A stretch of 64,000 nucleotides of DNA from the NCBI RefSeq assembly GCF_009932725.1, contig NZ_BLJU01000003.1, positions 1 to 64,000 of the forward strand, read 5' to 3'. Source of the DNA: Pseudomonas yangonensis. GTDB lineage: Bacteria; Pseudomonadota; Gammaproteobacteria; Pseudomonadales; Pseudomonadaceae. The position numbers and the translations under genes are program-made. The first letter of the stretch is position 1; every line of letters begins with the position of its first letter. The notes below the pieces were generated by a model, which was given only the letters and a program-made list of their open reading frames with translations, did not search any database and was not told where the DNA came from. Positions 57,369-64,000 of this stretch are shown here, piece by piece.

Positions 57369-58335
57369 GCTGGGTACTCCTCGAAACGGCGGGCGAAGCG
57401 GTGACAAGAGAGGCGGCACAGGCCAGGTTCCAGAGGCCGACGACCCCGGCGTTTTCCAGGATGCGTACGGAGTCCACGTTGAAGCGAGCCAGAGCCAATC
57501 GATAACGCTCACACAGGCGCGCATCGCCAATCAGCACCAGCGGCGGACAGAAGCCATCCGCAAGGCTGGCGAACACACTGCGCAGCTCCTCGCCGATCAG
57601 CAACCCGGAGAGATAATCCAGACTTTGGTTCGCGCTCAGCCGGTCGGTGAGAAAAAGACTGCGGGTGCTGAACAGGCGACCGGAAATACCTTCGGCACCG
57701 CTCTGCCGAGCAGTATCGAGCCCGAGCAAGAACGCCGCATCACTAGGCTCGCTCCCATGCTCGCGGGCCGGACGACCAAGAATCGAATGGTCACGTAAAA
57801 CGGCGAACAGCTCGCCTGTCATGTAGGTCGCGAAGTGGCTGATCGCGCCGTCGCGCACCGTGACCCATTTGCTGTGGGTACCCGGCAAAACCAGCAAGGC
57901 GTCGTCACCTAGTTCAGGGGCCATTTGCAAAGCACCGAAGACCTGGGTTTCTTCACCCCGAATCACGTCGGGTAACGCGCCTGCATCGAGCACTCCGGGC
58001 ACCAGATGCAGCGTGCCGCAGGCAGTATGCAAAGCCAGCAACCCATCGACCAGGTCGCTCGCCGTAGCCGGGCATATGGCGTAGGGTACCTCGCGCCAGC
58101 CCTGGCGGCTGCCAATCATGCCGCACGCCAGCGCAGGCAGCTCCGGCCATTGGCGATACCAGTCACCAATCAACTCTTCATAGGCACGAGCGAAATCGCC
58201 ATCCGGCGTGTGCTGTATGCCCCACGGCCGACTCTGCGAAGCCAGCACCCTGCCGCCCTCGCCGAGCAGATAAGCGCGTAGCGATGAGGTACCCCAGTCG
58301 AGGGCGATCAGCCGCGGCACGTGGCGTTCGGTCAT
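57361..58335 (-). CDS. dgoK: 2-dehydro-3-deoxygalactonokinase
   Basis: A 324-residue sugar-acid kinase phosphorylating 2-keto-3-deoxygalactonate. The phosphate-1 motif is IALDWGTSSLRAYLL near residue 10, GMIGSRQGWREVPY is the family signature, and LVLPGTHSKWVTV is the second nucleotide site. It overlaps dgoR by 4 bp and dgoA by 8 bp, so the three genes form one operon. The dehydratase DgoD and a galactonate transporter are not in this window. Confidence 0.93.
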   Translation of the reverse strand: MTERHVPRLIALDWGTSSLRAYLLGEGGRVLASQSRPWGIQHTPDGDFARAYEELIGDWYRQWPELPALACGMIGSRQGWREVPYAICPATASDLVDGLLALHTACGTLHLVPGVLDAGALPDVIRGEETQVFGALQMAPELGDDALLVLPGTHSKWVTVRDGAISHFATYMTGELFAVLRDHSILGRPAREHGSEPSDAAFLLGLDTARQSGAEGISGRLFSTRSLFLTDRLSANQSLDYLSGLLIGEELRSVFASLADGFCPPLVLIGDARLCERYRLALARFNVDSVRILENAGVVGLWNLACAASLVTASPAVSRSTQHG

Positions 58336-59129
58336 GAGGCACTCCAGCCCAGCTCGCGGGAAATGGCGACGGCGCAAGCCGTTACGTCCGGGCGCAACTC
58401 GTGCAGGCGCGCTTGCGGCATATAGGGGACGGCACCGGCAACACTCAGCGCAGCGACGATCTGCCCGCTCGCATCGCGCACTGGCGCGGCAACACAGCGC
58501 ACGCCCAGCTCGTTTTCTTCCAGATCGAGACTGAAACCGCCCTTGGCATAGTCCTTCATCAGGTCGCGAAACTCGTCCCAAGGCGTAAATACCTCGCGCA
58601 AGCCAGACAGCCCGGCACGTTGGCGCAGGCCCTGCTCATACAGTTCCGACCACTGCGCTTCGTTCAGGTCGAGCATCAGCGATTTGCCAATACCCGTGAG
58701 CGCCAGGGGCATGCGCAGGCCGATTCGCGAGCGCATTTCCAGGCCGCGACTGCTCGGCAGCTTCTCGATGTAGAGCACGTCACCGTCCTCACGCACCCCC
58801 AGGTGCACCGTGTCCTGCGTTAACCGTGCCAGGGCCTGCAAATGCGGGCGCGCGATATTCGCCAGGGGCATCTGCGCGCGGGCCTTGTAGCCGAGTTCGA
58901 TGAGCTTTGGGCCAAGCTGATAGCCACCAGCGCTGCCGCCAATGGCACGCAAATGCCCGGCCTGCACCAGCGCGCTGATCAGACGATGTGTGGTGCTGCG
59001 CGTGCAGCCAATGCGTGCACCGATATCGGCGAGGCTACTGGCCCCCTGCGCAACCGCGTCGATCACAGCCAGACCTCTGAAAAGCGCCTGGGCGCCCGTG
59101 GGTATCGGGTTGTTGTTTTTATCGGACAT
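58332..59129 (-). CDS. IclR-family regulator of the dgo operon
   Basis: A 265-residue regulator. The N-terminal winged helix is ASSLADIGARIGCTRSTTHR near residue 32. The C-terminal effector domain has RPHLQALARLTQDTVHLGVR, GKSLMLDLNEAQWSELY and VAAPVRDASGQIVAALSVAG. AGGAG lies 6 bp before the ATG. It is the first gene of dgoR-dgoK-dgoA, so it is probably autoregulated. In other proteobacteria DgoR can be of the FadR type; here it is IclR. Confidence 0.92.
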   Translation of the reverse strand: MSDKNNNPIPTGAQALFRGLAVIDAVAQGASSLADIGARIGCTRSTTHRLISALVQAGHLRAIGGSAGGYQLGPKLIELGYKARAQMPLANIARPHLQALARLTQDTVHLGVREDGDVLYIEKLPSSRGLEMRSRIGLRMPLALTGIGKSLMLDLNEAQWSELYEQGLRQRAGLSGLREVFTPWDEFRDLMKDYAKGGFSLDLEENELGVRCVAAPVRDASGQIVAALSVAGAVPYMPQARLHELRPDVTACAVAISRELGWSAS

Positions 59130-59292
59130 AGGGTTCTCCTGAAGATGAACTCTAGTCGGCCTCCCCCTAACTCTCAATATGCGAAATACACTCCCACAAT
59201 ATAGGAGTTAATAATGCCTGGAATTCCGCATGGCCAGTACGCACCCACGCTGTCAAACTGAACGCTCTTTCCAGAGACATGGAACCCGTACC

Positions 59293-59568
59293 TTGAGCAT
59301 CATCGACGAGCAAGAAGACGAAGATTTCGCCGAAGCAACCCTGATTCAGGCCATCGAAAATCAATTGGAAAGTGGCGAGCCGGCCGCAGCCAAGGCGGTG
59401 TACAACAAGCTGACGCTGGTCGGCTACGAACGAGAGGAGATTCTCGAGTTGATGGCACTGGTCCTGGCTCATGAAGTCGACGCCATGCTGCGCGAGGACC
59501 GCCCCTTCGATGGCGCCTGGTACGAACAGGCTCTGCGCGCGCTGCCCGAGTTGCCGGAAGAAAACTGA
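59293..59568 (+). CDS. conserved hypothetical acidic protein (start uncertain)
   Basis: A 91-residue acidic helical protein: EQEDEDFAEATLIQAIENQL, EPAAAKAVYNKLTLVGYE and EEILELMALVLAHEVDAML. It resembles short hypothetical proteins of pseudomonads; no domain is recognised. The start is doubtful: TTG at 59293 begins the protein-like part, while an ATG at 59230 adds 21 residues of non-conserved character (THPRCQTERSFQRHG). The gene is divergent from the dgo operon. Confidence 0.72.
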   Translation: MSIIDEQEDEDFAEATLIQAIENQLESGEPAAAKAVYNKLTLVGYEREEILELMALVLAHEVDAMLREDRPFDGAWYEQALRALPELPEEN

Positions 59569-59654
59569 GCGAGGATTGACCCAGGCCACTGGTCGGGCCA
59601 GCCGGCAGATTGCTACTGTCAGCGCCAGTCCCGTCCGAGAAGGTATCGCCTTCA

Positions 59655-60473
59655 ATGGCCTGCCCGCCGTCCCGCATCGCTGTATTGCTCACCCAACTGC
59701 TGGCACTGCTCTGGGTCGGCGCCGTGCTGGCCGATACGCCCCGCATCGGCGCCGAGGACGACTGGTATCCCTACACGGCATGGCGCAACGGGCGGATCGA
59801 AGGTATGTCGGCGGACATAGTGCGCGCCGCCTTCGCCGCCAGCGAATCGCCCATCGAACTGACGCCCTACCCCTATTCGCGGTGCATGGAGCTGGCACGC
59901 TCGGGCAGCCTGGCAGGCTGCTTCAACACCACACCGGACTCGACTATCCGCGCCGGGTTTCTGTTACCGCAGGAGATGCTGCTGAGCGACGACATTCTGC
60001 TCTGGGGCCATCCCGACGCCGACGCGGTCGATGACCTGAACGCCATCCGCGGCAAACGCGTGGCCGTCACCATCGGCTACACCTATGGCGAGTACTTCGA
60101 CGGCTATGCGGATATCCAGCGCGTCGCCGTGCGCCGCGACATCAACGGTTTTCTCATGCTGCAACATGATCGCGTGGACTACGTGATCGCTTTTCGCGGC
60201 ACCACCGAAGCGCTGCTGCGCGACAACCCCGGGCTGGCCGGCGAGTTCAAGGCGTTGGCGCGGGTACATCGACCGCGACTCTATCTGAGCTTTTCCCGTC
60301 ATCACCCGCAGGCCGCGGCCTTGATGCGGGGTTTCGACGAAGGTATGCGCCAAATCAGGCAGGACGGCACTTACCAACGGATTCTCGCCAACTGGCAACT
60401 TGCCGATGGGCAGAGCGCGCTGCAAGGCCCTACACTGCAAGAGCGCCATCACAACAAGACGGAGTCACCATGA
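59655..60473 (+). CDS. orphan periplasmic solute-binding protein, family 3
   Basis: A 272-residue exported binding protein. A signal peptide (IAVLLTQLLALLWVGAVLA) precedes RIGAEDDWYPYTAWRNGRIE, and EGMSADIVRAAF and YPYSRCMELARSGSLAGCFN follow, typical of the amino-acid-binding fold. No permease or ATPase is adjacent. Such stand-alone proteins may act as sensors or share a transporter. ATG 59655 follows AGAAGG at long spacing. The stop overlaps the next gene by 4 bp. Confidence 0.88.
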   Translation: MACPPSRIAVLLTQLLALLWVGAVLADTPRIGAEDDWYPYTAWRNGRIEGMSADIVRAAFAASESPIELTPYPYSRCMELARSGSLAGCFNTTPDSTIRAGFLLPQEMLLSDDILLWGHPDADAVDDLNAIRGKRVAVTIGYTYGEYFDGYADIQRVAVRRDINGFLMLQHDRVDYVIAFRGTTEALLRDNPGLAGEFKALARVHRPRLYLSFSRHHPQAAALMRGFDEGMRQIRQDGTYQRILANWQLADGQSALQGPTLQERHHNKTESP

Positions 60474-60724
60474 AGTCATTCAACGCTGACCTGATCGACG
60501 AGCTGGAAATCCTCGCCCTGTACAACCTGGACAACCATCAGGAAGGGCTGAAGGTGCACAACAACGCCTCATTCAAGGCACAGGGCGCCATTACCCGCCT
60601 CTACGAAAAAGGCCTAGTGAGCCAGGCCGATGGCGGCTACCTGACCAGCCTGGGCATTGACGCAGCCGAGCATGCGCAGGCGCTGCTGACCATTCTTTCG
60701 GCCCGCCAGACCGCTCCCGCCTGA
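60470..60724 (+). CDS. TIGR02647 family protein
   Basis: An 84-residue protein matching TIGR02647: FNADLIDELEILALYNLDNH, GLKVHNNASFKAQGAITRLY and GGYLTSLGIDAAEHAQALL. The family is limited to gammaproteobacteria and has a winged-helix-like predicted fold, so DNA binding has been suggested. It overlaps the binding-protein gene by 4 bp (ATGA), implying coupled expression. The following 263 bp before cyaA contain no gene. Confidence 0.88.
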   Translation: MKSFNADLIDELEILALYNLDNHQEGLKVHNNASFKAQGAITRLYEKGLVSQADGGYLTSLGIDAAEHAQALLTILSARQTAPA

Positions 60725-60987
60725 CCCGCACAGCCCGGCGGCCGATACCCCTTCGATCAGCGTCGACACAGCGGGCGGGTGCGAGCGGCGCCCTGCCGAG
60801 AATCGGAACGGCGCGCACGTTAAGCGCCTTGTCCCGCGGCGGGGCTCGTGCGAAATATTGCAGCCTTAACTTATCGACATAACCGGCCGCTCTTCAGAGA
60901 GCGGCAAGGTGGGCGATATAGCGTCCAGATACTGCTCTGACGAGCACGCCGCTGATAGGCTTGCAGCACCCGCAGTAGAGTTCGAGC

Positions 60988-63846
60988 ATGACGCGCACGC
61001 AGGAAATACGTCCCGATATCGATGACGGCATCGACCGCAAGGTGCTGGCGCAGCTGCGTGCGCGTTTTCTGCAGATCAACCAGGGCCGCCTGCAGCGGGC
61101 CATGGAGGCGCTGTCCAGCCGTCAGCAACTGGTCCTCAAGCTGTTGCCGCTGCTGTTGCACGTCAACCATCCGCTGTTGCCCGGCTACGTCTCGGCCAGC
61201 ACGCCAGCCGGCCTCAGCGGGTTCGAGCCGGATGATGCCAGCCTTGCCGAAGTACAGCGCCTGACCCGCTCATTCGTCTACAAACCGCGTCGAGGCCAGG
61301 GCGCCGCGCCGCTGCATGGCCTGTTCCTGATGGGCAGCCTGGGCACCGTGGCCCAGGCCGAGCAGAGCGATATGGACCTGTGGCTGTGCCACTCGCCCAA
61401 TCTGACAACGCAGGAACTGCAAGACCTGCGTAAAAAATGCGATCAGCTGGAAGGCTGGGCGGCCACCCAAGGCGCCGAAGTGCATGTGTTTCTGGTCGAC
61501 CCGCAACGCTTTACCCAGGGTGCACGCGAGGCGCAGCTGACATCGGACGACTGCGGCACCACCCAGCATTATCTGCTGCTCGACGAGTTCTACCGCACCG
61601 CGATCTGGCTCGGCGGACGCACGCCAATCTGGTGGCTGGTGCCGGTTTACGAGGAGGCGCGCTATCACGACTACTGCCGTACCCTGCTGAGCAAGCGCTT
61701 CGTGCGCGCCGAAGACGTACTCGACCTCGGTCATCTGGCGCACATCCCGCCGGAAGAGTTCATCGGCGCGGGCATGTGGCAGCTGTACAAAGGCATCGAG
61801 TCGCCTTACAAATCCGCCCTCAAACTGCTGCTCACCGAGGTTTACGCCAGCGAACACCCGAAGGTCGAATGCCTGGCGCTGCGCTTCAAGCAGGCCGTAT
61901 TCGAGGGCAGGCTGGACCTCGACGAACTCGACCCCTACATCGTCGTTTACCGCCGCCTGGAGGAATACCTCAGCGCACGGGGTGACCTGGAGCGGCTCGA
62001 GCTGATCCGCCGCTGCCTGTACCTGAAAGTGAACAAGAAGATCAGCCGCCCGCCGACCCGTGGACGCGCCAAGAGCTGGCAGCGCCTGCTGCTGGAACGA
62101 CTGACCGGCGAGTGGGGCTGGCAGACCCGCCAGCTCAGCGTGCTCGACAGTCGCAGCCAGTGGAAGGTGCGCCAGGTCGCCGCCGAACGGCGCGTACTGG
62201 TCAATGAGCTGACCTACAGCTACCGCTTCCTATCGCAGTTCGCCCGCAGCGCCCAGGCCGGCAGCTCACTGAACAACCGCGACCTGAATGTGCTGGGCAG
62301 GCGCTTGTACGCCGCGTTCGAGCGTAAAGCCGGCAAGGTGGAGTTCATCAACCCCGGCATCGCTCCGGACCTGGCCGAAGACACCCTGACCCTGGTCAGG
62401 TACCCCAACCCGGAGGCACCCAACGAAAATCTCTGGGCGCTGTTCAACGGCAGCCTTGGCGCTCAGGAATGGGCGGACTTCGCGCCGCTGAAGCGCTCAC
62501 GCGAACTGATCGAGCTGCTCGCCTGGTGCCACCGCAATGGCGTGATCGACGCCAGCACGCGCCTGTCTCTGCACCCGGGTACCAGTGACCTGACCGAGAA
62601 TGAGCTGTCCAACCTGATCGGCAGTCTGCAGCAGAGCTTCCCGTTGCCCCTGCAGCCGGTGGAGGAGGCCGCCCTGCTGCGCGCCAGCATTCCCGGCCAG
62701 GTTTTGCTGCTGGTCAATGTCGGCGTCGATCCGCTCAAGCAGCACAGCCAGATGAACGTGCACATGACCACCGGGCGCACCGATGCGCTGGGGTATTCCG
62801 GAGTCCGCGAAAACCTGGTGCTGACCCTCGATCAGGTCGTGCTCAACAGCTGGAACGAATTGCAGGTCAGCCGCTATGACGGTCAGGACGCCCTGCTCGA
62901 CTGCCTGCGCGATCTGCTCAACAGCCTGCCGGTGGGCGGCCCGCAGCCCAAGGTGGTAGTGCGCTGCTATTGCCGCAACCGTGCTCAACCCATTGCCGAA
63001 CGGGTCGAGGAATTGCTGCGCGACCTGCTCGAAAGCTATGCAGACGGTGGCCAATCGCGCTTTCTGGTACAGGTGCGCCAGCATTACCACGTCCTGCAGC
63101 TGACGCCCGGCCAGGTCAGCCATTGCGCGTTGGGCGATCTGCCCGCCCTGCTCGACCACCTGGGCGCCGAACAGGAGTTCTACAGCCCGCTGCGCCTGGA
63201 CCGTCATGCACTCGATGGCGACGACCTGGCACTGATCCTGCCCATGGGGCGTCCGCACTGCATCCAGGTTTTCTACCGCCTACACGAGAGCAGTGGCGAA
63301 GCGGAACTGACTCTGCTCGATGAACGCAACGCCCTGTGGCGCCGGCGCCTGCCATACAGCAACGAGCAGAGCCTGCTCACACCACTGCAGCGCTTCCTGC
63401 AGTCACTGCTATATCGGCGCAACGCCATCCTGCCGCTCGATGGCAGCGACAACCAGCCCGCGCTGGAAATTCTCTACTATCAGCTGCTACCGGCTGCGCC
63501 GCTGCGTGCCCAGCGCCTCGAGCGCAGGCCGGCGCCAGAGTCGCAGGTCAGCCATCCGTTCTACGATGTGCAGGCCATCGTCGAGCCCGGCGACGGCCGC
63601 CAGCGCCATGTCACGCTGTACTGCAACCATCGCGAGTTCTCCGAGCTGGAATACGGCGACTCGCTCTTCGCCAGCGTGGCTGGCCATATCCTGGCTCAGC
63701 GCCGTGCCGAAGAGCGTTACCCCTGCTACATCACCGACCTGGACCTGTCTGCCATCCAAGGCGACCGCCAACCCTCGGTGGTCAATTACCTGCGTTACAA
63801 GACAGGCCTGGAAGAAGCTCTGAATCAGGCACTGCGTATGCTCTGA
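60988..63846 (+). CDS. cyaA: class I adenylate cyclase
   Basis: A 952-residue enterobacterial-type adenylate cyclase making cAMP. The N-terminal catalytic half shows the nucleotidyltransferase signature LFLMGSLGTVAQAEQSDMDL near residue 110 with the catalytic aspartates. The C-terminal regulatory half runs to about residue 950. In P. aeruginosa CyaA is the minor cyclase beside CyaB, feeding cAMP to Vfr. The ATG is preceded by a weak GAG site. It is monocistronic here. Confidence 0.96.
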   Translation: MTRTQEIRPDIDDGIDRKVLAQLRARFLQINQGRLQRAMEALSSRQQLVLKLLPLLLHVNHPLLPGYVSASTPAGLSGFEPDDASLAEVQRLTRSFVYKPRRGQGAAPLHGLFLMGSLGTVAQAEQSDMDLWLCHSPNLTTQELQDLRKKCDQLEGWAATQGAEVHVFLVDPQRFTQGAREAQLTSDDCGTTQHYLLLDEFYRTAIWLGGRTPIWWLVPVYEEARYHDYCRTLLSKRFVRAEDVLDLGHLAHIPPEEFIGAGMWQLYKGIESPYKSALKLLLTEVYASEHPKVECLALRFKQAVFEGRLDLDELDPYIVVYRRLEEYLSARGDLERLELIRRCLYLKVNKKISRPPTRGRAKSWQRLLLERLTGEWGWQTRQLSVLDSRSQWKVRQVAAERRVLVNELTYSYRFLSQFARSAQAGSSLNNRDLNVLGRRLYAAFERKAGKVEFINPGIAPDLAEDTLTLVRYPNPEAPNENLWALFNGSLGAQEWADFAPLKRSRELIELLAWCHRNGVIDASTRLSLHPGTSDLTENELSNLIGSLQQSFPLPLQPVEEAALLRASIPGQVLLLVNVGVDPLKQHSQMNVHMTTGRTDALGYSGVRENLVLTLDQVVLNSWNELQVSRYDGQDALLDCLRDLLNSLPVGGPQPKVVVRCYCRNRAQPIAERVEELLRDLLESYADGGQSRFLVQVRQHYHVLQLTPGQVSHCALGDLPALLDHLGAEQEFYSPLRLDRHALDGDDLALILPMGRPHCIQVFYRLHESSGEAELTLLDERNALWRRRLPYSNEQSLLTPLQRFLQSLLYRRNAILPLDGSDNQPALEILYYQLLPAAPLRAQRLERRPAPESQVSHPFYDVQAIVEPGDGRQRHVTLYCNHREFSELEYGDSLFASVAGHILAQRRAEERYPCYITDLDLSAIQGDRQPSVVNYLRYKTGLEEALNQALRML

Positions 63847-63853
63847 ACATATT

Positions 63854-63872
63854 ATTGATAAGTATTCTCATT
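63854..63872. promoter_or_regulatory. Fur box upstream of the partial sigma-factor gene
   Basis: The sequence ATTGATAAGTATTCTCATT (reverse complement AATGAGAATACTTATCAAT) closely follows the Fur consensus of AT-rich hexamers. It lies 60 bp before the GTG start of the edge gene and just after the cyaA stop. It predicts iron repression. Confidence 0.75.
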
Positions 63873-63931
63873 AATGGCATGATGCCGCCTCGCTGCACTC
63901 TCGTTGTAAGTAGCTTCCGGCAGCCCGCATC

Positions 63932-64000
63932 GTGTCCTTACCGCCCAGCTCTAAACTCGACCTCTACCTCGCCCACCGTAATGCGCTGGTAGACTACGCC
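63932..64000 (+). CDS. partial gene, probable ECF (iron-starvation) sigma factor
   Basis: The first 23 codons of a gene cut by the window edge. The product begins MSLPPSSKLDLYLAHRNALV, a start typical of FecI-like sigma factors, in which a short helix 'LYLAHRxALVxYA' precedes region 2. GTG at 63932 opens the frame. The upstream Fur box supports an iron-starvation role. With 23 residues the call is provisional. Confidence 0.6.
   Translation, partial: MSLPPSSKLDLYLAHRNALVDYA

Overview
The window is a stretch of chromosome from a high-GC gammaproteobacterium of the genus Pseudomonas in the broad sense. The gene order follows the P. aeruginosa PAO1 segment from about PA5217 to PA5272, as I recall it: iron-binding protein, ubiI-ubiH-pepP-ygfB, zapA, 6S RNA, 5-formyl-THF cyclo-ligase, ubiD, rho, trxA, ppx, ppk, hemB, algP, algQ, dsbB-like, hemY-hemX-hemD-hemC, algR-algZ, argH, cyaA. 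Details such as periplasmic galM, dgoKA and the repeat types suggest the P. mendocina/oleovorans side of the genus, but that placement is an inference. I see no prophage, CRISPR array, rRNA, tRNA or complete insertion sequence.

Layout. 0-9.7 kb: periplasmic Fe(III)-binding protein, the ubiquinone hydroxylase/PepP operon, the cell-division pair TIGR02449-zapA, 6S RNA, folate enzyme, a 43-residue membrane peptide, an EVE protein, a FliL-like protein and a quinone oxidoreductase. 9.7-14.7 kb: an accessory block with a DUF3309 peptide, a tightly overlapping trio (short CstA-type transporter, small protein ending Cys-Cys, soluble ArsA/Get3-type ATPase) and an exported galactose mutarotase. 15-19.6 kb: ubiD with a ferredoxin-flavin reductase, rho and trxA. 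19.7-24 kb: FadR-type regulator divergent from an amino-acid-type ABC importer operon ending in ureidoglycolate lyase. 24.1-34 kb: ppx, then a catecholate-siderophore cassette (esterase, DUF2218, TonB receptor, AraC regulator) lying between ppx and ppk, then hemB. 34-45 kb: envelope and transport genes (DedA, fatty-acid-hydroxylase-type membrane enzyme, cytochrome-FTR1 iron permease, LysE, MscS-like) and ABC-F. 44-55.3 kb: the alginate/heme region (algP, FKBP isomerase, algQ, dsbB-like, hemCDXY, algR-algZ) and argH. 55.3-64 kb: small genes, a dgoR-dgoK-dgoA operon, a solute-binding protein, cyaA, and the first 23 codons of a probable iron-starvation sigma factor behind a good Fur box.

The main points of interest are two. 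First, the CstA / Cys-Cys small protein / ArsA-like ATPase trio looks like a transporter with a dedicated small partner and an ATPase in one translationally coupled operon. Second, two copies of a 176-190 bp miniature inverted-repeat element sit, in opposite orientations, each inside the hairpin of a transcription terminator (that of rho, and the one between the FKBP gene and algQ). Each is flanked by a 13-15 bp duplication of the terminator loop and inner stem, which suggests an element that targets terminator hairpins. A third is a small array of three 26-nt REP-like hairpins with compensatory stem changes downstream of the TonB receptor.
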